Shown piece after piece: positions 25,845 through 34,686 of a stretch of 64,000 bases of DNA. Both the position numbers and the translations under genes were made by a program. The stretch covers positions 81,932-145,931 of the forward strand of contig JAHDVX010000004.1 in assembly GCA_023382455.1 (NCBI GenBank), read 5' to 3'. This DNA comes from Flavobacteriales bacterium (lineage in GTDB: Bacteria; Bacteroidota; Bacteroidia; Flavobacteriales_F; PHOS-HE28). Position 1 is the first letter of the stretch; each line of letters starts with the position of its first letter. The notes beneath the pieces are model-generated. The model was not told where the DNA came from. It did not search any database and saw only the letters and a list, made by a program, of their open reading frames with translations.

Positions 25845-26483
25845 CTACCCCACAAACATTTCCTTCCTCCCGACCACCTTGCAGATCGGACAGACCCTCG
25901 GGTCGTGCTTCTTTGCCGGGCAGTGTTCCCGCCCGAAGTAGATGATCTGCAGGTGCAGCGTGTTCCACGACTCCTCGGGGAAGAGGCGCTTGAGGTCCTT
26001 CTCCGTCTGCTCCACGCTCTTTCCAGTACTCAGGCCCCAGCGCCAGGCGAGGCGGTGAATGTGCGTGTCCACCGGGAAGGCGGGCACGCCGAAGGCCTGT
26101 GACATCACCACGCTAGCGGTCTTGTGCCCCACGCCGGGCAGGGCTTCCAGTTCCTCGAAATTGTCGGGCACCTTGCCGCCGTGCTTCTCCATGATGATCT
26201 GCGACAACCCTTGCAGGGCCTTGCTCTTGGCGGGTGAAAGGCCGCAGGGCTTGATGATGGCGCGGATCTTGTCCACCGGCATCCTGGCCATCTGCTTCGG
26301 GTTGTCGGCCTTGGCGAAGAGGACGGGTGTGACCTCGTTCACCTTCTTGTCGGTGCACTGGGCGCTTAGCACCACGGCCACCAAGAGCGTGTAGGCATCG
26401 GCGTGGTCCAGGGGGATCGCCGGATGCGGGTAGAATTTGTTCAGGGTCCTGGCCACGAAGGCGGCCTTTTCCTTTTTGGTCAT
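25845..26483 (-). CDS. nth: Endonuclease III
   Basis: Base-excision repair DNA glycosylase/AP lyase of 212 residues acting on oxidised pyrimidines. The helix-hairpin-helix LPGVGHKTASVV carries the catalytic Lys (about 117), and VDTHIHRLA carries the Asp (about 136). Usual length is about 210. The C-terminal FeS loop is unusual: Cys appears in REHCPAKKHDPRVCPICK as C-x9-C-x2-C, with no fourth Cys at the expected position, so the usual [4Fe-4S] ligand set is incomplete. The deaminase gene lies 62 bp upstream on the same strand. Confidence 0.92.
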   Translation of the reverse strand: MTKKEKAAFVARTLNKFYPHPAIPLDHADAYTLLVAVVLSAQCTDKKVNEVTPVLFAKADNPKQMARMPVDKIRAIIKPCGLSPAKSKALQGLSQIIMEKHGGKVPDNFEELEALPGVGHKTASVVMSQAFGVPAFPVDTHIHRLAWRWGLSTGKSVEQTEKDLKRLFPEESWNTLHLQIIYFGREHCPAKKHDPRVCPICKVVGRKEMFVG

Positions 26484-26545
26484 GATGGGCAAAGGTGCCG
26501 ATTCGGCGATTGGTATTCACCCGACGTGTGGCTTCGTCCTTTTGC

Positions 26546-26998
26546 TCACACCCCACGGCATTCCTCCTCCAGCACCCCGCCGATCACCTCCGGCGGCTCG
26601 CCCCAGCGCTTCACCGTCCGGTCCTTCAGCACGGCCAGTTCGGAACTGTACCCGCCGATCTCGCCCACGGCCACCCCGAAGACCACCAACGGAATGCGGT
26701 GGTGGCGGATGGCGTAGGAGCAAAGGATGCACGGCTCGTGCGTGGTGACCAGCGTGCAGTCCGAGAGGTCGGCCGTGCCCAACGCACGCCGGGCGTTGTT
26801 GATGGCGATGACCTCCGCATGGCGGGTGATATCCTGTTCCGTCCGGACGGCCTCGATGCCTTCGGCAACGATCCGCCCGCCACGGGCGATCACCGCTCCG
26901 ACGGGGCGCTCGCCACGCTCCTTGGCTCGGCGGGCCAGTTCGATGCACCGATGCATCAGCGTTTCAAGAAGGGCTTGGTCGGGGCTCGTCATGGTCAT
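26546..26998 (-). CDS. Nucleoside/cytidine-like deaminase
   Basis: A 150-residue zinc deaminase of the CDA/tRNA-adenosine-deaminase superfamily with RHAEVIAINNA (zinc His, catalytic Glu) near residue 60 and HEPCILCSYA (two zinc Cys) near 91. The insertion FGVAVGEIGGYSSE and lack of typical TadA features point to a guanine- or nucleoside-deaminase-like role; the substrate is uncertain. The ATG at 26998 overlaps the lipid kinase stop by 4 bp, which decides this start over the second ATG at 26992. Confidence 0.85.
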   Translation of the reverse strand: MTMTSPDQALLETLMHRCIELARRAKERGERPVGAVIARGGRIVAEGIEAVRTEQDITRHAEVIAINNARRALGTADLSDCTLVTTHEPCILCSYAIRHHRIPLVVFGVAVGEIGGYSSELAVLKDRTVKRWGEPPEVIGGVLEEECRGV

Positions 26999-27879
26999 CC
27001 GCGCGTATTGGTCCCGGGTGCCACCACCCAAAGCCGTTTGGGCTCCAGGCGGAACACCAGTTCCGGGCCGATCTCCACGGGTTCGCCATCGAGGTGGGCC
27101 AGCGTGCCCTCCTGGAAGACGGTGGCGCCGGTGGTCGCTACGTTGGTGAGGTAGCGGCTCCTGTCGATGGTGCCGTCGTACATGCGGACGAAGGCACGCA
27201 CCAGCGGCAGCAGCGGCGGCTTGCGCACGATGCGCAGTTCAGCCAAGCCGTCGTCCGGTAGCGAGCCGGGGCTGATCACCGCACCGTTGCCGAATTCACG
27301 CGTGTTGCAGAACACCAGCATCAGCACGTGCTCCTCGCGGATCTCGCTGTTGGCCTTCACCACCACACGCATGGGCTTGGCGCCGATCACGTGCTTCATG
27401 ATCAGCCGGGCATAGTTCCACATGCCGCGGCCACGGCTTTGGTCGAACTCCCAGGCCACGCGTGCATCGAAGCCGATGCCGGCGGTGCCGAGGAAAAGGC
27501 GGTCGTTGAGGTAACACACGTCCACCAACCTGGCCTGGCCGGTGAAGGCCAGTTGCAGCGCGGCCTTGGGGTCGCGCGGCAGCCGCAGCGAGCGGGCGTA
27601 GCCATTTCCGGAACCCATGGGCACGATGCCGAGCTGCACGGTGCTGCCCGCGATGCCCGCGGCCACGGCGTTCAGGGTGCCGTCGCCGCCGATGGAGATG
27701 ATGCGCTGCCGCCCTTGGGCCACGGCCTCCTGCCCGAAGCGCGTGCCGTCGCCGGGCGCTGCGATGAAACGAAGCTCCAACTGCGCGCCATGCAGCTTGG
27801 CCAAGCGCTCCGCCTCGGTCTGCATGTCGGCCGCACGGCCCTTCCCCGAGCGGGGATTGATCACCACGGTCACCTTCAT
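26995..27879 (-). CDS. Diacylglycerol/lipid kinase family protein
   Basis: A 294-residue cytosolic or membrane-associated lipid kinase of the DAGK catalytic family (YegS/DgkB type). VVINPRSGKG at the N-terminus and the nucleotide loop SIGGDGTLNAVAAG near residue 60 are present, with GSGNGYARSLRLP shortly after. The ATG overlaps the stop of the LTA-synthase-like gene by 1 bp (TGATG), and its stop overlaps the deaminase start by 4 bp. It may rephosphorylate the diacylglycerol released by its neighbour (inference), but a sphingoid or other lipid substrate is possible. Confidence 0.88.
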   Translation of the reverse strand: MKVTVVINPRSGKGRAADMQTEAERLAKLHGAQLELRFIAAPGDGTRFGQEAVAQGRQRIISIGGDGTLNAVAAGIAGSTVQLGIVPMGSGNGYARSLRLPRDPKAALQLAFTGQARLVDVCYLNDRLFLGTAGIGFDARVAWEFDQSRGRGMWNYARLIMKHVIGAKPMRVVVKANSEIREEHVLMLVFCNTREFGNGAVISPGSLPDDGLAELRIVRKPPLLPLVRAFVRMYDGTIDRSRYLTNVATTGATVFQEGTLAHLDGEPVEIGPELVFRLEPKRLWVVAPGTNTRG

Positions 27880-29735
27880 CAGCGGGGTGCGGCCATGTCG
27901 CCGCGCAGCAGGTGGAAGTTGTACTGCTGGATGGCCGCCTGCAGCACGGGCATCAGGCGTTGTTGCAGGCTGTCCGGTGCGGCTTGGCCGTTTTCCACTG
28001 CGCCGGACGACCAGAGCACGCGGTCGCCGTCGGTGCGCAGCTGGGCATGGTCGCCCACGATGAGCCAGGTGGCGTTGCTTTCGCTCACGGCGGCGGGGAT
28101 CTGTTCGTTGCGAAGGCTGCTGCTGCCGAAGGCGAAGAAGGGCTTGGGGTAGCCGATGAGGTCCAGCACGGTGGGCAGGATGTCGATCTGCTGGGTGACG
28201 CGGGTCTCGTGGCGCGGCGCGAGGCGGCCTGGCATGTAGTAGCACAGCGGCACCCAATGGTCGTAGGCCGATCCGCTGGTCTCGCCTTGGCGCAGCAGGT
28301 CGGCGGTGTGGTCGGCGGTGATGATGAAGAGCGTGTTCCGGAACCAGGGCATGGTGCGCGCTGTGGTGAAGAAACGGCGCAGGGCATCGTCGGCGTAGCG
28401 CAGCGTGGGCATGATGGCCAGCTCGCCGCCGGCGAAGCGCTTGGCATCGGCCTCGGGCAGCTTGTAGGGATGGTGGGTGGAAAGCGTGAAGAGGCAGCTC
28501 ATGAACGGTTGCCGTTCACCTTCCATCTGCCGCGCCCAGAACTGCAGGAAGGGCCGGTCGCGGATGCCCCACACGCCGTCGTCGTCCTTCGGGTCGGGGT
28601 ACTGGTCGCGGCCCACGTACGTGTCGAAACCGGCGGAACGCGCGAAGGCATCGAAGCCCATGGTGCCGTTGTGCCCGCCGTGGAAGAAGCTGGTGGCGTA
28701 GCCCTCGGCGCCGAGCAGCCCGGGCAGCGCGGTGATGGGCCGTGTGGCATAGGGCGATTCGATGAAGGCTTCCTCCATCATCTTCGGCATGGAGGCCACC
28801 ACGGCGGGGATGCCGTCGATGCTTCGGCGCCCGTTGGCGTAGGCCCGGCTGTACCAGAGGCTTTGGCCCATCAGCGAATCCAGGAAGGGCATGTAGCCTT
28901 CACCGGTGCCGTTGAGCCGCCCGCTGTAGGCCGCGCTGAAGCTTTCCAGGATGATGATGGCCACGTTAGGCCGGTGGGGGATGAGCATGGTATCGCCGTA
29001 GCGGTGCACCACGGGCCACAGGCGGTCGGCCTCCTCCTGCGGCATGAAGGTTTTCTCCACCACCAACGGCTTGCCGATGCTGGTCATGAAGGTGAACGGC
29101 GTGTTCAGCACCACGGGCATGTAGGCCGGTGCGGCGTACTTGCTGGCGTCGATCACCGTGAGGGGGATGTATTGCAGGCCGCCGCGCGAGAGCAGCACCA
29201 CCAGGCCGATCACCGCCATGCGCCACAGCCACCAAGGGTGGGCGTTCCCTGCCGCGGGCTTCCGCCCGGCCAGGCGATAGCCCCATTCGGCCAAGGCCAC
29301 GGAGCCCAGGAAGATCAGCACCACGTACCAGTAATCGGTGAGGAAGACCGGCGCGAGGTTGGCCAGGTCGTTCCCGCCGGCGGCGATGCCGAAGAGGTCG
29401 GCCGTGCTGCGTTTCAAGGTGAATTTGAAGTACTCGAGGTCGGTGCAGTTGAGAAAGAAACAGAATACGTTGCTGATGTGGAACAGCACCTTTTGGATGA
29501 CCCCGGCGGCTTTCGAGCGTTGCTCCGAAAGCAGCAGCACGGCGAGGGTCCACGGCAGATAGAGCCAGGCGATGGCGCTGAGGTCGAAGCGGATACCGCC
29601 GAGGAAGGCCGCGGCGGGCGTGGCTGGAAAGGCCTCGTGGTTCAGCAGCACGAACAGCACCCGTTGCAGGGAGAAGACCAGGGCCACCACGCCAAGACGC
29701 AGCAGCCAGACGCGAAGGGGACGCAAATTCGGCAC
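27879..29735 (-). CDS. LTA synthase-like phosphoglycerol transferase (sulfatase fold)
   Basis: A 618-residue inner-membrane enzyme with about five N-terminal helices (to about residue 215) and a large extracytoplasmic sulfatase/alkaline-phosphatase-like domain. Metal or catalytic positions are seen in IIILESFSAAYSG (about 262), GRRSIDGIPA (nucleophile region, about 300) and ITADHTADLL (about 472). Relatives transfer phosphoglycerol or phosphoethanolamine head groups to glycans. The GTG at 29735 is preferred because an upstream ATG (29792) falls in the divergent gene's promoter region; either is possible. It is the first gene of a run with lipid kinase and deaminase. Confidence 0.85.
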   Translation of the reverse strand: MPNLRPLRVWLLRLGVVALVFSLQRVLFVLLNHEAFPATPAAAFLGGIRFDLSAIAWLYLPWTLAVLLLSEQRSKAAGVIQKVLFHISNVFCFFLNCTDLEYFKFTLKRSTADLFGIAAGGNDLANLAPVFLTDYWYVVLIFLGSVALAEWGYRLAGRKPAAGNAHPWWLWRMAVIGLVVLLSRGGLQYIPLTVIDASKYAAPAYMPVVLNTPFTFMTSIGKPLVVEKTFMPQEEADRLWPVVHRYGDTMLIPHRPNVAIIILESFSAAYSGRLNGTGEGYMPFLDSLMGQSLWYSRAYANGRRSIDGIPAVVASMPKMMEEAFIESPYATRPITALPGLLGAEGYATSFFHGGHNGTMGFDAFARSAGFDTYVGRDQYPDPKDDDGVWGIRDRPFLQFWARQMEGERQPFMSCLFTLSTHHPYKLPEADAKRFAGGELAIMPTLRYADDALRRFFTTARTMPWFRNTLFIITADHTADLLRQGETSGSAYDHWVPLCYYMPGRLAPRHETRVTQQIDILPTVLDLIGYPKPFFAFGSSSLRNEQIPAAVSESNATWLIVGDHAQLRTDGDRVLWSSGAVENGQAAPDSLQQRLMPVLQAAIQQYNFHLLRGDMAAPR

Positions 29736-29787
29736 GGGGGCGAAGATCGGTATGCTTGCCGGTTCGCGGAGCGGTGCTCTTACCCGG

Positions 29788-29795
29788 TACATTTG
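29788..29795 (+). promoter_or_regulatory. Possible -7 element of the E1 dehydrogenase gene
   Basis: TACATTTG matches TAnnTTTG and lies 40 bp before the ATG at 29836. No clear TTG lies at the expected distance upstream. Confidence 0.35.
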
Positions 29796-29835
29796 CCGCC
29801 GCAATCCACCTGCACCAGCAGATGCGCTTGCCCCC

Positions 29836-31857
29836 ATGTTCCTGGAAACCATCGAGAAGAAGCAGCTCGCCTTCGACCGCAAGAAGCTGCAGGACGCCGA
29901 ATTGCTGGACATTTATGAGAAGCTGCTCCGCCCGCGGCTGATCGAGGAGAAGATGCTGAGCATGCTGCGCCAAGGGCGGATCAGCAAATGGTTCAGCGGC
30001 ATCGGGCAGGAAGCGGTGGCCGTGGGTTCCGCCTTGGCCATGGAGGGCGATGAGTACATCCTGCCCATGCACCGCAACCTGGGCGTGTTCACCACGCGGG
30101 GCGTGCCCATGGCGCGGCTCTTCGGGCAGTTCCAAGGCCATGCCAGCGGCTTCACCAAGGGCCGCGACCGCAGCTTCCACTTCGGCACGCAGGAGCATAA
30201 GATCGTGGGCATGATCAGCCACCTGGGCCCGCAAATGGGCGTGGCCGACGGCATCGCCCTGGCGCACAAACTGCGCAAGGAGCAGCAATGCACGCTGGTG
30301 TTCACCGGCGACGGCGCCACCAGCGAGGGCGACTTCCACGAAAGCGTGAACACCGCCGCCGTGTGGGACCTGCCGGTGATCATCCTCGTGGAGAACAACG
30401 GCTACGGCCTGAGCACTCCCAGCAGCGAGCAGTTCCGCTGCCGCTTCCTCAGCGACAAGGCCCTGGGCTACGGCATCGAAAGCCGCGTGGTGGCGGGCAA
30501 CAACATCCTGGAGGTGGTGCACACGCTGCGCGAGGTGGCGACGAGCATCCGCCGCCGTCCGCGCCCGGTGCTGGTGGAGTGCATGACCTTCCGCATGCGC
30601 GGCCACGAAGAGGCCAGCGGCACCAAGTACGTGCCCAAGGAGCTGATGGAGGAGTGGGGGCGGAAGGACCCCGTGGCCAACTACGAGAACTGGCTGCTGG
30701 CACAGGGCATCCTGAGCGAGACCATGCGCGATGCCACGCACCACGCCATCAAGCAGGAAGTGGCCCAGGCCGTAGAGATCGCCTTCTCCGAGGAGCCGGT
30801 GAAGGCCGACCTGGCCACCGAACTGAACGACGTGTACGCAAAGCCGATCGTGCACGGGGACCGCGGCCCGGCGCGCGTGGAAACCCCGGTGCAAGGCAAG
30901 GAGATGCGCTTCATCGACGGCATCACCGACGGCCTGCGCGAAAGCATGCGGCGATTCGACAACCTGGTGCTCATGGGCCAGGATATCGCCGAGTACGGCG
31001 GCGCCTTCAAGGTGACCGACGGCTTTGTGGCGGAGTTCGGCAAGGACCGGGTGCGCAACACGCCCCTGTGTGAGAGCGCCATCCTGGGCGTGGGGCTGGG
31101 GCTGAGCATCAACGGCATGAAGGCCATGGTGGAGATGCAGTTCGCCGACTTCGTGAGCGAGGGTATGACGCAGATCTGCAACAACCTGGCGAAGACCCAT
31201 TGGCGTTGGGGTCAGAACGCCGACGTGGTGGTGCGCATGCCCACGGGCGCCGGCAGCGGCGCGGGGCCCTTCCACAGCCAGAGCAACGAGGCCTGGTTCT
31301 TCAAGACTCCCGGACTGAAGATCGTCTATCCGGCCTTCCCGAATGATGCGAAAGGCTTGCTGTGCGCGGCCTTCGAAGATCCCGACCCGGTGATGTACTT
31401 CGAGCACAAGAACCTGTACCGCAGCCTGCACGGCAACGTGCGCGAAGGCTGGTTCACGCTGCCCATTGGGGAGGCCGCGCTGGTGCGGGAAGGCCGCGAC
31501 CTCTCGGTGATCACCTACGGTATGGGCGTACACTGGGCCCTGGCTGCGGTGGAGGAGTTGGGCCTGGACGCGGACGTGATCGACCTGCGCAGCCTGCTGC
31601 CCTGGGACAAGGAGCGGGTGCTGGAAAGCGTGCGCAAGACCGGCAAGGCGCTGGTGCTGCACGAGGACACGCTCACGGGCGGTATCGGCGGCGAGATAAG
31701 CGCCACCATCATGGAGGAATGCTTCACCGACTTGGATGCGCCGGTGATGCGCGTGGCTTCCATCGACACGCCCATCCCGTTCTCCCAAGAGCTGGAAGCG
31801 CAGTTCCTGCCCAAGCAAAGGCTGAAAGGGGCCTTGGAGAAGCTGGCCGCTTACTGA
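29836..31857 (+). CDS. Fused E1 alpha/beta branched-chain 2-oxoacid dehydrogenase
   Basis: A 673-residue fusion of thiamine-diphosphate dehydrogenase E1 alpha (about 1-330) and beta (about 350-673) chains. The ThDP motif FTGDGATSEGDFHES lies near residue 157. The alpha half has the branched-chain type RQGRISKWFSGIGQEA near residue 45, and the beta half has GQDIAEYGGAFKVTDG near residue 380. The enzyme decarboxylates branched-chain oxoacids (or pyruvate) and passes the acyl group to an E2 component, which is not in the window. It supplies precursors for the iso-branched fatty acids typical of Bacteroidota. The ATG at 29836 begins the homologous region. Confidence 0.93.
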   Translation: MFLETIEKKQLAFDRKKLQDAELLDIYEKLLRPRLIEEKMLSMLRQGRISKWFSGIGQEAVAVGSALAMEGDEYILPMHRNLGVFTTRGVPMARLFGQFQGHASGFTKGRDRSFHFGTQEHKIVGMISHLGPQMGVADGIALAHKLRKEQQCTLVFTGDGATSEGDFHESVNTAAVWDLPVIILVENNGYGLSTPSSEQFRCRFLSDKALGYGIESRVVAGNNILEVVHTLREVATSIRRRPRPVLVECMTFRMRGHEEASGTKYVPKELMEEWGRKDPVANYENWLLAQGILSETMRDATHHAIKQEVAQAVEIAFSEEPVKADLATELNDVYAKPIVHGDRGPARVETPVQGKEMRFIDGITDGLRESMRRFDNLVLMGQDIAEYGGAFKVTDGFVAEFGKDRVRNTPLCESAILGVGLGLSINGMKAMVEMQFADFVSEGMTQICNNLAKTHWRWGQNADVVVRMPTGAGSGAGPFHSQSNEAWFFKTPGLKIVYPAFPNDAKGLLCAAFEDPDPVMYFEHKNLYRSLHGNVREGWFTLPIGEAALVREGRDLSVITYGMGVHWALAAVEELGLDADVIDLRSLLPWDKERVLESVRKTGKALVLHEDTLTGGIGGEISATIMEECFTDLDAPVMRVASIDTPIPFSQELEAQFLPKQRLKGALEKLAAY

Positions 31858-31875
31858 AATCGCCCCCCAAAGGGT

Positions 31876-33195
31876 TCAGCGGAGGAACCGTCCCACGGCG
31901 ATGCCTTCGGGGCCGATCAGCCTCAAGGCATACGAACCCGGCTTTAAGGCCCGTACATCAACCTTGTGCCCGTTGGATGCCGGTATGATCCCCGCCATCA
32001 CTACCGCGCCGCGGGTATCAATGACCTCATAATTCCGGGCCGTTTGGCCGGCAGGCAAGTAAATGAGGTCGCTGGTGGGATTAGGCCACAGGTTCAGGCC
32101 CGCAACTGGCTGTTCCCGGATGCCTGTTCCGGAGTTGCTGCCGATGCAGAAATTGTCCACGTACACGGTTTCATCGCCGGAGAAATACTCAAGCTGCACC
32201 TTGATCTCCGCGACTTCCTGAAGAAGGGAGGTCCAATCACCCGTTTCCACTGTCCAGGCCGCTTCCTCAATGGGCAGGGTCCAATGGGTCCAGGCATTCT
32301 TCGCCGCCTGCACCTGGTCATTCGCGACATTAATAGTGGCGGCGCCACCCGCGCCTGAAATCCTGACGGCAAAAGGCCTTTCACTCTGTGACGTGGCACT
32401 GGTCTGCACCATGATGTCCAGATCGATGGTGCCGGTACCGTCCACCGCGCTCCAATCGCCGCGGAACTTGGGCGGAGCCATGCCGATGCCCAGCACGCCG
32501 GATTCATCACCTATCCGCAATGCATTCGGCAGGACGCCTTGCGCGGTATCCACATCGGCGGAAGAAACATTCAAGAATCCCCATCCGTCCAGGTTGTCAG
32601 GCAGGTCGAATGTGGAACAGACCTGGGGTGTGCCCAAGGCACCATGAGCGGGGGAAAAGCTCAAGCCGATGTTGTCCATCAGCACGTACTCATCGCCTGC
32701 AATGAACTCAGCCCGGATCCGGATCAAGGTCACATCGGCCAATAAATCCCCCCAATTGCCGGAGGTGACGGTCCATGCCGCGGGATCGATCGGCACGGCG
32801 ATCCTTTGCCATTGGTTCATCGCAGGCACAAAATCCGGAAGCGCCGTGGCGGAACCACCCGGGCCGTTCAACTGGATCAGGAATGGATCTCCGGTGATCA
32901 GGTCCGGGTCGGAACTGATGGGCTTGAGGTCGTAAGTGATCGAATCCGTCAATGTGGCGCCGCTCCAATCCCCGATCAAGGAGAACGGGGTGATCAGCAT
33001 CACCATGTCGCCCGTGGCATCATCGTTCACTTGCAGGCATTGACCGGGAAGCCCATCGGTGGTGTTCAGCTCAAAATCTCCGTCACCTTCGGAATACCAT
33101 TGAGTGATTACATCGTCCTCAAAATCATAGAATACTTGCCCTTGGGCTGACAGGCTGATGAACAAGGTTGAGAGCAATAGTGTAAGCAAGCGCAT
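31876..33195 (-). CDS. T9SS-sorted secreted protein with two repeated beta domains
   Basis: A 439-residue protein with a signal peptide (MRLLTLLLSTLFISLSAQGQ), two homologous beta-sandwich units of about 165 residues, and a C-terminal T9SS sorting domain (LNLWPNPTSDLIYLPAG near 365, ending VGRFLR). The repeats share a Trp-rich core: WQRIAVPIDPAAWTVTSGNW in the first, WTHWTLPIEEAAWTVETGDW in the second, each followed by a VLMDN/VYVDN strand. They resemble laminin-B-like carbohydrate-binding modules. It is probably a surface adhesin or carbohydrate binder. A good Bacteroidota promoter lies just upstream. Confidence 0.87.
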   Translation of the reverse strand: MRLLTLLLSTLFISLSAQGQVFYDFEDDVITQWYSEGDGDFELNTTDGLPGQCLQVNDDATGDMVMLITPFSLIGDWSGATLTDSITYDLKPISSDPDLITGDPFLIQLNGPGGSATALPDFVPAMNQWQRIAVPIDPAAWTVTSGNWGDLLADVTLIRIRAEFIAGDEYVLMDNIGLSFSPAHGALGTPQVCSTFDLPDNLDGWGFLNVSSADVDTAQGVLPNALRIGDESGVLGIGMAPPKFRGDWSAVDGTGTIDLDIMVQTSATSQSERPFAVRISGAGGAATINVANDQVQAAKNAWTHWTLPIEEAAWTVETGDWTSLLQEVAEIKVQLEYFSGDETVYVDNFCIGSNSGTGIREQPVAGLNLWPNPTSDLIYLPAGQTARNYEVIDTRGAVVMAGIIPASNGHKVDVRALKPGSYALRLIGPEGIAVGRFLR

Positions 33196-33213
33196 GGCGA
33201 TCTGTATTTCAGT

Positions 33214-33243
33214 CAAAATTAGAGCCTTGCCAATGATCGGCAA
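33214..33243 (-). promoter_or_regulatory. Bacteroidota-type promoter
   Basis: On the minus strand TTG, 19 bp, then TAATTTTG, an exact fit to TTG-N19-TAnnTTTG. The -7 element ends 18 bp before the ATG (33195) of the T9SS gene. The remaining strip to 33419 shows nothing else. Confidence 0.62.
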
Positions 33244-33419
33244 TACCAAGATCGGGGGACTCCCTCCTCCAATGCGGATCTGGATCTCATGGAAAGAACG
33301 ATCACATAAATGGCCGATCCCCTTTGGTTTGGCCGCTCCAACATCGCTGCATAAGCAGGGCCGGATGCCACCGTAACTAACCGAGTTTTGAAGGAACGGG
33401 TTGCCAATGGCGAATACGA

Positions 33420-34193
33420 TCAATCCACCGTGGCCAGGAGTTCCCGGGCGGCTTGGTTGAAAGCCTCCGGGGCCTCCAGACAGGAGAGATGCCCGACCCC
33501 GGGGATCACCATCAGCTTCGCGTTGGGAAGGCGGGCGGCCATGGCCTCGCTCTCGGCCGGTGCCATCAGCCTGTCCCCATTACCGGTGACCACCAAGGCG
33601 GGCACCTTGATCCGGTGCAGCAGCCCCATGCGGTCGGGGCGTACGGCCATGCCACGTGAGGAGGCGGCCACCCCCGCGGGATCCTGCCGCCCGATCATGG
33701 CCTCCATGAACTTGATCAGCTGCGGTTGCGCCTTCCGTGTCTGGTCCGACAGCAGCGGCTGCACCAGGATGGGGGCCAGCGCGGTCATGCCTTCTTCAAG
33801 GGCTCGGCGGGCAACGGTCTCCCGGGTCTTCTTGGCGTCGTCGGCATCGGCCACCGCCCGTGTGTTGCACAAGATCAGGCCGGTCAAGCGCTCCGGGAAC
33901 AGCTCCGCGAAGGCCAAGGCCACATAGCCGCCCATGGACAGGCCACCGATCACCGCACGATCCAGGCCGAGCCGGTCCAGCAGGTGCGCCACGTCGCGGG
34001 CGTGCTGCTCCATGGTCACCGCCCGGCGGGCCTCCGGGCTTTTCCCGAACCCCCGCAGGTCCGGCGCGATCACCCGGGCCACATCACGCAGGCCGCCCAA
34101 TTGGTGGTGCCACAGCGTGTGGTCCAGCGGAAATCCGTGGATCAGCACCAAGGGCATGCCGTGCCCGGCCTCGGCGTGGTATAGCTTCTTCAT
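33420..34193 (-). CDS. Alpha/beta hydrolase
   Basis: A 257-residue cytosolic alpha/beta-hydrolase-fold protein. The oxyanion region is VLIHGFPLDHTLW near residue 16, the nucleophile elbow GLSMGGYVAL near 87 and the catalytic His GVGHLSCLEAPE near 237. It resembles 3-oxoadipate enol-lactonase (PcaD)/haloperoxidase-like esterases. An enol-lactonase role would fit the thiolase upstream in the window but is not proved. Start at MKKLYH; an ATG three codons earlier is possible. Confidence 0.87.
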   Translation of the reverse strand: MKKLYHAEAGHGMPLVLIHGFPLDHTLWHHQLGGLRDVARVIAPDLRGFGKSPEARRAVTMEQHARDVAHLLDRLGLDRAVIGGLSMGGYVALAFAELFPERLTGLILCNTRAVADADDAKKTRETVARRALEEGMTALAPILVQPLLSDQTRKAQPQLIKFMEAMIGRQDPAGVAASSRGMAVRPDRMGLLHRIKVPALVVTGNGDRLMAPAESEAMAARLPNAKLMVIPGVGHLSCLEAPEAFNQAARELLATVD

Positions 34194-34251
34194 CGTCCGC
34201 AAAGTTCGGCGGACCCGCGCTTTTGCGTTGGATCCGTTGGAACAGGTCCGG

Positions 34252-34599
34252 TCATTTCGCCAACAGCACCCCGCGCAGCACCACGGCCTGGTTATGCTCC
34301 TCGTCCTTGGCGCTGTACACCAGGGTCAGCCGTTGCTTCTTGGCCAGGTCGCGGATGTGCTTCAACAGCTCGGGTTGGCCGTGCAGCTCCTGCTCGTAGC
34401 GCTTCTTGAACTCGAGGTATTTCGGCGGTTCATGCCCGAACCATTTTCGCAACTCGTTGCTCGGCCCGATCTCCTTCAGCCACTCGTCCACATGCGCCTC
34501 TTCCTTGCTGATGCCGCGCGGCCAAAGCCGGTCCACCAGAATGCGGTATCCATCATCCTTGGCCGGTGCCTCATAAACGCGTTTGATGCGGATGTCCAT
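34252..34599 (-). CDS. DUF488 family protein
   Basis: A 115-residue cytosolic protein of the DUF488 (YeaO-like) family. Typical segments are IRIKRVYEAP, YRILVDRLWPRGISKEEA and LVYSAKDEEHNQAVVL. The function is not established. It precedes the alpha/beta hydrolase by 58 bp on the same strand. Confidence 0.88.
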   Translation of the reverse strand: MDIRIKRVYEAPAKDDGYRILVDRLWPRGISKEEAHVDEWLKEIGPSNELRKWFGHEPPKYLEFKKRYEQELHGQPELLKHIRDLAKKQRLTLVYSAKDEEHNQAVVLRGVLLAK

Positions 34600-34614
34600 C
34601 GTCGTGATCGTTGT

Positions 34615-34642
34615 CCGCTGAACCCTGTTTGCTGTTCAGCGG
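34615..34642. repeat. Hairpin between DUF488 and small secreted protein genes
   Basis: CCGCTGAAC and GTTCAGCGG form a perfect 9-bp stem around a 10-nt loop. There is no T run, so it is more likely an attenuating or RNA-stability structure than a standard terminator. Confidence 0.5.
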
Positions 34643-34686
34643 GAGGGGAACAACTGCGGACAGCCCTTGGTTCTGGCCCGGCCGGA

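Noticed and set aside
27912-29918. 668-codon plus-strand open frame over the LTA-synthase-like gene
   Set aside because: Shadow frame; no domain and typical reverse-complement composition.
28966-31818. 950-codon open frame on the minus strand across the LTA-synthase-like and E1 dehydrogenase genes
   Set aside because: It is antisense to two strongly conserved proteins, has low-complexity His/Ala/Gly composition and matches no family; long shadow frames are expected at this GC content.
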